The notes beneath the pieces are model-generated. The model was not told where the DNA came from, made no database searches, and saw only the letters and a list, made by a program, of their open reading frames with translations. From Luzula sylvatica (taxonomy: Eukaryota > Streptophyta > Magnoliopsida > Poales > Juncaceae): a DNA stretch of 64,000 nucleotides. Positions 11,371 to 23,400 of this stretch are shown here, piece after piece. Location: the NCBI GenBank assembly GCA_946800325.1, contig CAMPEJ010000004.1:806001-870000 (forward strand), in the 5' to 3' direction. Within the stretch, counting starts at the first letter, position 1; each line of letters opens with the position of its first letter. Both the position numbers and the translations under genes were made by a program.

Positions 11371-12858
11371 TACGATTCAAATAATCTCAAAATACGTTAT
11401 TTGAACTCCCCAAAGCATAAACAGATTGTTTTGAATCGAAAATTAAACTTTCTTAGTGTTTGTAAATTTTGGTGAAATGTTATGTGGTAAAAGATACGAT
11501 TCAAATGATCTCAAAATACGTTATTTGAACTCCCCAAAGCATAAACAGATTGTTTTGAATCGAAAAACAAACTTTCTTAGTGTTTGTAAAGTTTGGTGAA
11601 ATGTGATGTAGTAAAAGATACGATTCAAATGATCTCAAAATACGTTATTTGAACTCCCCAAAGCATAAACAGATTGTTTTGAATCGAAAAACAAACTTTC
11701 TTAGTGTTTGTAAATTTTGGTGAAATGTTATGTGGTAAAAGATACGATTCGAATGATCTAAAAATATGTTATTTGAACTCCCCAAAGCATAGACAAATTG
11801 TTTTGAATCGAAAAACAAACTTTCTTAGTGTTTGTAAATTTTGGTGAAATGTTATGTGGTAAAAGATACGATTCAAATGATCTCAAAATACGTTATTTGA
11901 ACTCCCCAAAGCTTAAACAGATTGTTTTGAATCGAAAAACAAACTTTCTTAGTGTTTGTAAATTTTGGTGAAATGTTATGTGGTAAAAGATACGATTCAA
12001 ATGATCTCAAAATACGTTATTTGAACTCCCCAAAGCATAAACAGATTGTTTTGAATCGAAAAACAAACTTTCTTAGTGTTTGTAAATTTTGGTAAAATGT
12101 TATGTGGTAAAAGATACGATTGAAATGATCTCAAAATACGTTATTTGAACTCCCCAAAGCATAAACAGATTGTTTTGAATCGAAAAACAAACTTTCTTTG
12201 TGTTTGTAAATTTTGGTGAAATGTTATGTGGTAAAAGATACGATTCAAATGATCTCAAAATACGTTATTTAAACTCCACAAAGCATAAACAGATTGTTTT
12301 GAATCGAAAAACAAACATTCTTAGTGTTTGTAAATTTTGGTAAAATGTTATGTGGTAAAAGATACGATTCAAATGATCTCAAAATACGTTATTTGAACTC
12401 CCCAAAGCATAAACAGATTGTTTTGAATCGAAAAACAAACTTTCTTAGTGTTTGTAAATTTTGGTGAAATGTTATGTGGTAAAAAATACGATTCAAATGA
12501 TCTCAAAATACGTTATTTGAACTCCCCAAAGCATAAACAGATTGTTTTGAATCGAAAAACAATCTTTCTTAGTGTTTGTAAATTTTGGTGAAATGTGATG
12601 TAGTAAAAGATACGATTCAAATGATCTCAAAATACGTTATTTGACCTCCCCAAAGCATAAACAGATTGTTTTGAATCGAAAAACAAACTTTCTTAGTGTT
12701 TGTAAATTTTGGTGAAATGTTATGTGGTAAAAGATACGATTCGAATGATCTAAAAATATGTTATTTGAACTCCCCAAAGCATAGACAAATTGTTTTGAAT
12801 CGAAAAACAAACTTTCTCAGTGTTTGTAAATTTTGGTGAAATGTTATGTAGTAAAAGA
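11371..12858 (+). repeat. HOR domain II, 12-monomer unit, copy 1 (1,488 bp)
   Basis: The allele TACGATTCAAATAATC occurs at 11371 and 12859. Between them a fixed series of variants runs in the order AAAGTTTGGTGAAATGTGATG, GCATAGAC, GCTTAAAC, GATTGAAATG, TTTGTGTTTG, TTTAAACTCCACAAAG, AACAATCTTTC and TTTGACCTCC. The same series follows in the next copy at a constant 1,488 bp. Confidence 0.87.
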
Positions 12859-14346
12859 TACGATTCAAATAATCTCAAAATACGTTATTTGAACTCCCCA
12901 AAGCATAAACAGATTGTTTTGAATCGAAAATTAAACTTTCTTAGTGTTTGTAAATTTTGGTGAAATGTTATGTGGTAAAAGATACGATTCAAATGATCTC
13001 AAAATACGTTATTTGAACTCCCCAAAGCATAAACAGATTGTTTTGAATCGAAAAACAAACTTTCTTAGTGTTTGTAAAGTTTGGTGAAATGTGATGTAGT
13101 AAAAGATACGATTCAAATGATCTCAAAATACGTTATTTGAACTCCCCAAAGCATAAACAGATTGTTTTGAATCGAAAAACAAACTTTCTTAGTGTTTGTA
13201 AATTTTGGTGAAATGTTATGTGGTAAAAGATACGATTCGAATGATCTAAAAATATGTTATTTGAACTCCCCAAAGCATAGACAAATTGTTTTGAATCGAA
13301 AAACAAACTTTCTTAGTGTTTGTAAATTTTGGTGAAATGTTATGTGGTAAAAGATACGATTCAAATGATCTCAAAATACGTTATTTGAACTCCCCAAAGC
13401 TTAAACAGATTGTTTTGAATCGAAAAACAAACTTTCTTAGTGTTTGTAAATTTTGGTGAAATGTTATGTGGTAAAAGATACGATTCAAATGATCTCAAAA
13501 TACGTTATTTGAACTCCCCAAAGCATAAACAGATTGTTTTGAATCGAAAAACAAACTTTCTTAGTGTTTGTAAATTTTGGTAAAATGTTATGTGGTAAAA
13601 GATACGATTGAAATGATCTCAAAATACGTTATTTGAACTCCCCAAAGCATAAACAGATTGTTTTGAATCGAAAAACAAACTTTCTTTGTGTTTGTAAATT
13701 TTGGTGAAATGTTATGTGGTAAAAGATACGATTCAAATGATCTCAAAATACGTTATTTAAACTCCACAAAGCATAAACAGATTGTTTTGAATCGAAAAAC
13801 AAACGTTCTTAGTGTTTGTAAATTTTGGTAAAATGTTATGTGGTAAAAGATACGATTCAAATGATCTCAAAATACGTTATTTGAACTCCCCAAAGCATAA
13901 ACATATTGTTTTGAATCGAAAAACAAACTTTCTTAGTGTTTGTAAATTTTGCTGAAATGTTATGTGGTAAAAAATACGATTCAAATGATCTCAAAATACG
14001 TTATTTGAACTCCCCAAAGCATAAACAGATTGTTTTGAATCGAAAAACAATCTTTCTTAGTGTTTGTAAATTTTGGTGAAATGTGATGTAGTAAAAGATA
14101 CGATTCAAATGATCTCAAAATACGTTATTTGACCTCCCCAAAGCATAAACAGATTGTTTTGAATCGAAAAACAAACTTTCTTAGTGTTTGTAAATTTTGG
14201 TGAAATGTTATGTGGTAAAAGATACGATTCGAATGATCTAAAAATATGTTATTTGAACTCCCCAAAGCATAGACAAATTGTTTTGAATCGAAAAACAAAC
14301 TTTCTCAGTGTTTGTAAATTTTGGTGAAATGTTATGTAGTAAAAGA
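12859..14346 (+). repeat. HOR domain II, 12-monomer unit, copy 2 (1,488 bp)
   Basis: It repeats copy 1 in order, with TTTAAACTCCACAAAG near 13756 and TTTGACCTCC near 14128. Private changes include AAACGTTCTTAG near 13801 where copy 1 has AAACATTCTTAG, and TTTTGCTGAAATG near 13948. These few differences indicate a recent tandem duplication. Confidence 0.86.
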
Positions 14347-16570
14347 TACGATTCAAATGATCTCAAAATACGTTATTTGAACTCCCCAAAGCATAAACAG
14401 ATTGTTTTGAATCGAAAAACAAACTTTCTCAGTGTTTGTAAATTTTGGTGAAATGTTATGTAGTAAAAGATACGATTCAAATGATCTCAAAATACGTTAT
14501 TTGAACTCCCCAAAGGATAAACAGATTGTTTTGAATCGAAAAACAAACTTTCTTAGTGTTTGTAAATTTTGGTGAAATGTTATGTGGTAAAAGATACGAT
14601 TCAAATGATCTCAAAATACGTTATTTGAACTCCCCAAAGCATAAACAGATTGTTTTGAATCGAAAAACAAACTTTCTTAGTGTTTGTAAATTTTGGTGAA
14701 ATGTTATGTGGTAAAAGATACGATTCAAATGATCTCAAAATACGTTATTTGAACTCCCCAAAGCTTAAACAGATTGTTTTGAATCGAAAAACAAACTTTC
14801 TTAGTGTTTGTAAATTTTGGTGAAATGTTATGTGGTAAAAGATACGATTCAAATGATCTCAAAATACGTTATTTGAACTCCCCAAAGCATAAACATATTG
14901 TTTTGAATCGAAAAACAAACTTTCTTAGTGTTTGTAAATTTTGGTGAAATGTTATGTGGTAAAAGATACGATTCGAATGATCTAAAAATACGTTATTTGA
15001 ACTCCCCAAAGCATAAACAAATTGTTTTGAATCGAAAAACAAACTTTCTTAGTGTTTGTAAATTTTGGTGAAATGTTATGTGGTAAAAGATACGATTCAA
15101 ATGATCTCAAAATACGTTATTTGAACTCCCCAAAGCATAAACATATTGTTTTGAATCGAAAAACAAACTTTCTTAGTGTTTGTAAATTTTGGTGAAATGT
15201 TATGTGGTAAAAGATACGATTCAAATGATCTCAAAATACGTTATTTGAACTCCCCAAAGCATAAACATATTGTTTTGAATCGAAAAACAAACTTTCTTAG
15301 TGTTTGTAAATTTTGGTGAAATGTTATGTGGTAAAAGATACGATTCAAATGATCTCAAAATACGTTATTTGAACTCCCCAAAGCATAAACAGATTGTTTT
15401 GAATCGAAAAACAATCTTTCTTAGTGTTTGTAAATTTTGGTGAAATGTGATGTAGTAAAAGATACGATTCAAATGATCTCAAAATACGTTATTTGACCTC
15501 CCCAAAGCATAAACAGATTGTTTTGAATCGAAAAACAAACTTTCTTAGTGTTTGTAAATTTTGGTGAAATGTTATGTGGTAAAAGATACGATTCGAATGA
15601 TCTAAAAATATGTTATTTGAACTCCCCAAAGCATAGACAAATTGTTTTGAATCGAAAAACAAACTTTCTCAGTGTTTGTAAATTTTGGTGAAATGTTATG
15701 TAGTAAAAGATACGATTCAAATGATCTCAAAATACGTTATTTGAACTCCCCAAAGCATAAACAGATTGTTTTGAATCGAAAAACAAACTTTCTCAGTGTT
15801 TGTAAATTTTGGTGAAATGTTATGTAGTAAAAGATACGATTCAAATGATCTCAAAATACGTTATTTGAACTCCCCAAAGGATAAACAGATTGTTTTGAAT
15901 CGAAAAACAAACTTTCTTAGTGTTTGTAAATTTTGGTGAAATGTTATGTGGTAAAAGATACGATTCAAATGATCTCAAAATACGTTATTTGAACTCCCCA
16001 AAGCATAAACAGATTGTTTTGAATCGAAAAACAAACTTTCTTAGTGTTTGTAAATTTTGGTGAAATGTTATGTGGTAAAAGATACGATTCAAATGATCTC
16101 AAAATACGTTATTTGAACTCCCCAAAGCTTAAACAGATTGTTTTGAATCGAAAAACAAACTTTCTTAGTGTTTGTAAATTTTGGTGAAATGTTATGTGGT
16201 AAAAGATACGATTCAAATGATCTCAAAATACGTTATTTGAACTCCCCAAAGCATAAACATATTGTTTTGAATCGAAAAACAAACTTTCTTAGTGTTTGTA
16301 AATTTTGGTGAAATGTTATGTGGTAAAAGATACGATTCGAATGATCTAAAAATACGTTATTTGAACTCCCCAAAGCATAAACAAATTGTTTTGAATCGAA
16401 AAACAAACTTTCTTAGTGTTTGTAAATTTTGGTGAAATGTTATGTGGTAAAAGATACGATTCAAATGATCTCAAAATACGTTATTTGAACTCCCCAAAGC
16501 ATAAACATATTGTTTTGAATCGAAAAACAAACTTTCTTAGTGTTTGTAAATTTTGGTGAAATGTTATGTG
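14131..16570 (+). repeat. HOR domain II, 11-monomer units (1,364 bp)
   Basis: The GACCTCC allele at 12643, 14131 and 15495 gives spacings of 1,488 then 1,364 bp, so the unit drops from 12 to 11 monomers. The stretch from about 13,975 matches that from about 15,339. Agreement ends near 16,570, where TCGAATGATCTAAAAATATG replaces TCAAATGATCTC. The unit mixes domain II alleles (AACAATCTTTC, GCATAGAC) with monomers carrying TCTCAGTG and GTAGTAAAAG. Confidence 0.82.
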
Positions 16571-19114
16571 GTAAAAGATACGATTCGAATGATCTAAAAA
16601 TATGTTATTTGAACTCGCCAAAGCATAAACAAATTGTTTTGAATCGAAAAACAAACTTTCTTAGTGTTTGTAAATTTTGGTGAAATGTTATGTGGTAAAA
16701 GATACGATTCAAATGATCTCAAAATACGTTATTTGAACTCCCCAAAGCATAAACAAATTGTTTTGAATCGAAAAACAAACTTTCTTAGTGTTTGTAAATT
16801 TTGGTGAAATGTTATGTAGTAAAAGATACGATTCAAATGATCTCAAAATACGTTATTTGAACTCCCCAAAGCATAAACAGATTGTTTTGAATCGAAAAAC
16901 AAACTTTCTCAGTGTTTGTAAATTTTGGTGAAATGTTATGTGGTAAAAGATACGATTCAAATGATCTCAAAATACGTTATTTGAACTCCCCAAAGCATAA
17001 ACAGATTGTTTTGAATCGAAAAACAAACTTTCTTAGTGTTTGTAAATTTTGGTGAAATGTTATGTAGTAAAAGATACGATTCAAATGATCTCAAAATACG
17101 TTATTTGAACTCCCCAAAGCATAAACAGATTGTTTTGAATCGAAAATTAAACTTTCTTAGTGTTTGTAAATTTTGGTGAAATGTTATGTGGTAAAAGATA
17201 CGATTCAAATGATCTCAAAATACGTTATTTGAACTCCCCAAAGCATAAACAGATTGTTTTGAATCGAAAAACAAACTTTCTTAGTGTTTGTAAAGTTTGG
17301 TGAAATGTTATGTGGTAAAAGATACGATTCAAATGATCTCAAAATAAGTTATTTGAACTCCCCAAAGCATAAACTGATTGTTTTGAATCGAAAAACAAAC
17401 TTTCTTAGTGTTTGTAAATTTTGGTGAAATGTTATGTAGTAAAAGATACGATTCCAATGATCTCAAAATACGTTATTTGAACTCCCCAAAGCTTAAACAT
17501 ATTGTTTTGAATCGAAAATCAAACTTTCTTAGTGTTTGTAAATTTTGGTGAAATGTTATGTAGTAAAAGATACGATTCAAATGATCTCAAAATATGTTAT
17601 TTGAACTCCCCAAAGCATAAACAGATTGTTTTGAATCGAAAATCAAACTTTCTCAGTGTTTGTAAATTTTGGTGAAATGTTATGTGGTAAAAGATACGAT
17701 TCGAATGATCTACAAATATGTTATTTGGACTCCCCAAAGGATAAACAAATTGTTTTGAATCGAAAAACAAACTTTCTTAGTGTTTGTAAATTTTGGTGAA
17801 ATGTTATGTAGTAAAAGATACGATTCAAATAATCTCAAAATACGTTATTTGAACTCCCCAAAGCATAAACAGATTGTTTTGAATCGAAAATTAAACTTTC
17901 TTAGTGTTTGCAAATTTTGGTGAAATGTTATGTGGTAAAAGATACGATTCAAATGATCTCAAAATACGTTATTTGAACTCCCCAAAGCATAAACAGATTG
18001 TTTTGAATCGAAAAACAAACTTTCTTAGTGTTTGTAAAGTTTGGTGAAATGTTATGTGGTAAAAGATACGATTCAAATGATCTCAAAATAAGTTATTTGA
18101 ACTCCCCAAAGCATAAACAAATTGTTTTGAATCGAAAAACAAACTTTCTTAGTGTTTGCAAATTTTGGTGAAATGTTATGTAGTAAAAGATTCGATTCCA
18201 ATGATCTCAAAATACGTTATTTGAACTCCCCAAAGCATAAACAGATTGTTTTGAATCGAAAAACAAACTTTCTTAGTGTTTGTAAATTTTGGTGAAATGT
18301 TATGTGGTAAAAGATACGAGTCGAATGATCTCAAAATACGTTATTTGAACTCCCCAAAGCATAAGCAAATTGTTTTGAATCGAAAAACAAACTTTCTTAG
18401 TGTTTGTAAATTTTGGTGAAATGTTATGTAGTAAAAGATACGATTCAAATGATCTCAAAATACGTTATTTGAACTCCCCAAAGCATAAACATATTGTTTT
18501 GAATCGAAAATCAAACTTTCTCAGTGTTTGTAAATTTTGGTGAAATGTTATGTGGTAAAAGATACGATTCAAATGATCTCAAAATACGTTATTTGAACTC
18601 CCCAAAGCATAAACCGATTGTTTTGAATCGAAAAACAAACTTTCTTAGTGTTTGTAAATTTTGGTGAAATGTTATGTAGTAAAAGATACGATTCAAATGA
18701 TCTCAAAATACGATATTTGAACTCCCCAAAGCTTAAACAGATTGTTTTGAATCGAAAAACAAACTTTCTTAGTGTTTGTAAATTTTGGTGAAATGTTATG
18801 TGGTAAAAGATACGATTCCAATGATCTCAAAATACGTTATTTGAACTCCCCAAAGCATAAACAGATTGTTTTGAATCGAAAAACAAACTTTCTTAGTGTT
18901 TGTAAATTTTGGTAAAATGTTATGTGGTAAAAGATACGATTCAAATGATCTCAAAATACGTTATTTGAACTCCCCAAAGCTTAAACATATTGTTTTGAAT
19001 CGAAAAACAAACTTTCTCAGTGTTTGTAAATTTTGGTGAAATGTTATGTGGTAAAAGATACGATTCGAATGATCTCAAAATACGTTATTTGAACTCCCCA
19101 AAGCATAAACAAAT
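16571..19114 (+). repeat. Transitional satellite, part recurring from 10.4-11.6 kb
   Basis: From about 16.9 to 18.05 kb the allele series follows 10.4-11.6 kb at a distance of 6,448 bp (52 monomers): AATTAAAC, AAAGTTTGG, AAAATAAGTT, TTCCAATG, TATTTGGACTCC with GGATAAACAAATTG, then AAATAATC. After 18.05 kb no simple short HOR is evident. GAGTCGAATG with GCATAAGCAAATTG near 18,318-18,367 is a forerunner of the CCAGTCG subtype that is common from 20.9 kb on. There are no genes or foreign sequence. Confidence 0.75.
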
Positions 19115-20430
19115 TGTTTTGAATCGAAAAACAAACTTTCTTAGTGTTTGTAAATTTTGGTGAAATGTTATGTAGTAAAAGATACGATTCAAATGATCTC
19201 AAAATACGTTATTTGAACTCCCCAAAGCATAAACAGATTGTTTTGAATCGAAAATCAAACTTTCTCAGTGTTTGTAAATTTTGGTGAAATGTTATGTGGT
19301 AAAGGATACGATTCGAATGATCTACAAATATGTTATTTGAACTCCCCAAAGGATAAACAAATTGTTTTGAATCGAAAAACAAACTTTCTTAGTGTTTGTA
19401 AATTTTGGTAAAATGTTATGTGGTAAAAGATACGATTCAAATGATCTCAAAATACGTTATTTGAACTCCCCAAAGCATAAACAGATTGTTTTGAATCGAA
19501 AAACAAACTTTCTTAGTGTTTGTAAATTTTGGTGAAATGTTATGTGGTAAAAGATACGATTCAAATGATCTCAAAATACGTTATTTGAACTCCCTAAAGC
19601 ATAAACAGATTGTTTTGAATCGAAAAACAAACTTTCTTAGTGTTTGTAAATTTTGGTGAAATGTTATGTGGTAAAAAATACGATTCAAATGATCTCAAAA
19701 TACGTTATTTGAACTCCCCAATGCATAAACAGATTGTTTTGAATCGAAAAACAAACTTTCTTAGTGTTTGTAAATTTTGGTGAAATGTTATGTAGTAAAA
19801 GATACGATTCAAATGATCTCAAAATACGTTATTTGAACTCCCCAAAGCATAAACAGATTGTTTTGAATCGAAAATCAAACTTTCTCAGTGTTTGTAAATT
19901 TTGGTGAAATGTTATGTGGTAAAGGATACGATTCGAATGATCTACAAATATGTTATTTGAACTCCCCAAAGGATAAACAAATTGTTTTGAATCGAAAAAC
20001 AAACTTTCTTAGTGTTTGTAAATTTTGGTAAAATGTTATGTGGTAAAAGATACGATTCAAATGATCTCAAAATACGTTATTTGAACTCCCCAAAGCATAA
20101 ACAGATTGTTTTGAATCGAAAAACAAACTTTCTTAGTGTTTGTAAATTTTGGTGAAATGTTATGTGGTAAAAGATACGATTCAAATGATCTCAAAATACG
20201 TTATTTGAACTCCCTAAAGCATAAACAGATTGTTTTGAATCGAAAAACAAACTTTCTTAGTGTTTGTAAATTTTGGTGAAATGTTATGTGGTAAAAAATA
20301 CGATTCAAATGATCTCAAAATACGTTATTTGAACTCCCCAATGCATAAACAGATTGTTTTGAATCGAAAAACAAACTTTCTTAGTGTTTGTAAATTTTGG
20401 TGAAATGTTATGTAGTAAAAGATACGATTC
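19115..20430 (+). repeat. 5-monomer tandem duplication (620 bp)
   Basis: The copies run about 19,115-19,734 and 19,735-20,354, with matching continuing to about 20,430. Shared rare alleles at exactly 620 bp are GTAAAGGATACG (19301 and 19921 for AAAGGATACG), TCCCTAAAGC, GTAAAAAATACG and CCCCAATGC. I see no difference between them in the shared interior, which suggests a very recent event. Confidence 0.87.
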
Positions 20431-23400
20431 CAATGATCTCAAAATACGTTATTTGAACTCCCCAAAGCATAAACATATTGTTTTGAATCGAAAATCAAAC
20501 TTTCTTAGTGTTTGTAAATTTTGGTGAAATGTTATGTAGTAAAAGATACGATTCAAATGATCTCAAAATATGTTATTTGGACTCCCCAAAGGATGAACAA
20601 ATTGTTTTGAATCGAAAAACAAACTTTCTTAGTGTTTGTAAATTTTGGTGAAATGTTATGTAGTAAAAGATACGATTCAAATAATCTCAAAATACGTTAT
20701 TTGAACTCCCCAAAGCATAAACAGATTGTTTTGAATCGAAAATTAAACTTTCTTAGTGTTTGTAAATTTTGGGGAAATGTTATGTGGTAAAAGATACGAT
20801 TCAAATGATCTCAAAATACGTTATTTGAACTCCCCAAAGCATAAACAGATTGTTTTGAATCGAAAAACAAACTTTCTTAGTGTTTGTAAAGTTTGGTGAA
20901 ATGTTATGTGGTAAAAGATACCAGTCGAATGATCTCAAAATACGTTATTTGAACTCCCCAAAGCATAAGCAAATTGTTTTGAATCGAAAAACAAACTTTC
21001 TTAGTGTTTGTAAATTTTGGTGAAATGTTATGTAGTAAAAGATACGATTCAAATGATCTCAAAATACGTTATTTGAACTCCCCAAAGCATAAACATATTG
21101 TTTTGAATCGAAAATCAAACTTTCTCAGTGTTTGTAAATTTTGGTGAAATGTTATGTGGTAAAAGATACGATTCAAATGATCTCAAAATACGTTATTTGA
21201 ACTCCCCAAAGCATAAACATATTGTTTTGAATCGAAAAACAAACTTTCTTAGTGTTTGTAAATTTTGGTGAAATGTTATGTAGTAAAAGATACGATTCAA
21301 ATGATCTCAAAATACGATATTTGAACTCCCCAAAGCTTAAACAGATTGTTTTGAATCGAAAAACAAACTTTCTTAGCGTTTGTAAATTTTGGTGAAATGT
21401 TATGTGGTAAAAGATACGATTCGAATGATCTAAAAATACGTTATTTGAACTCCCCAAAGCATAAACAGATTGTTTTGAATCGAAAAACAAACTTTCTTAG
21501 TGTTTGTAAATTTTGGTGAAATGTTATGTGGTAAAAAATACGATTCAAATGATCTCAAAATACATTATTTGAACTCCCCAAAGCATAAACATATTGTTTT
21601 GAATCGAAAAACAAACTTTCTTAGTGTTTGTAAATTTTGGTGAAATGTTATGTAGTAAAAGATACGATTCCAATGATCTCAAAATACGTTATTTGAACTC
21701 CCCAAAGCATAAACATATTGTTTTGAATCGAAAATCAAACTTTCTTAGTGTTTGTAAATTTTGGTGAAATGTTATGTAGTAAAAGATACGATTCAAATGA
21801 TCTCAAAATATGTTATTTGAACTCCCCAAAGCATAAACAGATTGTTTTGAATCGAAAATCAAATTTTCTCAGTGTTTGTAAATTTGGTGAAATGTTATGT
21901 GGTAAAAGATACGATTCGAATGATCTACAAATATGTTATTTGGACTCCCCAAAGGATGAACAAATTGTTTTGAATCGAAAAACAAACTTTCTTAGTGTTT
22001 GTAAATTTTGGTGAAATGTTATGTAGTAAAAGATACGATTCAAATAATCTCAAAATACGTTATTTGAACTCCCCAAAGCATAAACAGATTGTTTTGAATC
22101 GAAAATTAAACTTTCTTAGTGTTTGTAAATTTTGGTGAAATGTTATGTGGTAAAAGATACGATTCAAATGATCTCAAAATACGTTATTTGAACTCCCCAA
22201 AGCATAAACAGATTGTTTTGAATCGAAAAACAAACTTTCTCAGTGTTTGTAAATTTTGGTGAAATGTTATGTGGTAAAAGATACGATTCGAATGATCTAC
22301 AAATATGTTATTTGAACTCCCCAAAGGATAAACAAATTGTTTTGAATCGAAAAACAAACTTTCTTAGTGTTTGTAAATTTTGGTAAAATGTTATGTGGTA
22401 AAAGATACGATTCAAATGATCTCAAAATACGTTATTTGAACTCCCCAAAGCATAAACAGATTGTTTTGAATCGAAAAACAAACTTTCTTAGTGTTTGTAA
22501 ATTTTGGTGAAATGTTATGTGGTAAAAGATACGATTCAAATGATCTCAAAATACGTTATTTGAACTCCCTAAAGCATAAACAGATTGTTTTGAATCGAAA
22601 AACAAACTTTCTTAGTGTTTGTAAATTTTGGTGAAATGTTATGTGGTAAAAAATACGATTCAAATGATCTCAAAATACGTTATTTGAACTCCCCAAAGCA
22701 TAAACAGATTGTTTTGAATCGAAAAACAAACTTTCTTAGTGTTTGTAAATTTTGGTGAAATGTTATGTAGTAAAAGATGCGATTCCAATGATCTCAAAAT
22801 ACGTTATTTGAACTCCCCAAAGCATAAACATATTGTTTTGAATCGAAAATCAAACTTTCTTAGTGTTTGTAAATTTTGGTGAAATGTTATGTAGTAAAAG
22901 ATACGATTCAAATGATCTCAAAATATGTTATTTGAACTCCCCAAAGCATAAACAGATTGTCTTGAATCGAAAATCAAATTTTCTCAGTGTTTGTAAATTT
23001 TGGTGAAATGTTATGTGGTAAAAGATACGATTCGAATGATATACAAATATGTTATTTGGACTCCCCAAAGGATGAACAAATTGTTTTGAATCGAACAACA
23101 AACTTTCTTAGTGTTTGTAAATTTTGGTGAAATGTTATGTAGTAAAAGATACGATTCAAATAATCTCAAAATACGTTATTTGAACTCCCCAAAGCATAAA
23201 CAGATTGTTTTGAATCGAAAATTAAACTTTCTTAGTGTTTGTAAATTTTGGTGAAATGTTATGTGGTAAAAGATACGATTCAAATGATCTCAAAATACGT
23301 TATTTGAACTCCCCAAAGCATAAACAGATTGTTTTGAATCGAAAAACAAACTTTCTTAGTGTTTGTAAAGTTTGGTGAAATGTTATGTGGTAAAAGATAC

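Noticed and set aside
21748..22014. Plus-strand open frame of 88 codons
   Set aside because: It begins at GTG and exists only because of the one-base deletion in the 123-bp monomer at 21821-21943. The homologous place in the second 6.08-kb copy is closed.
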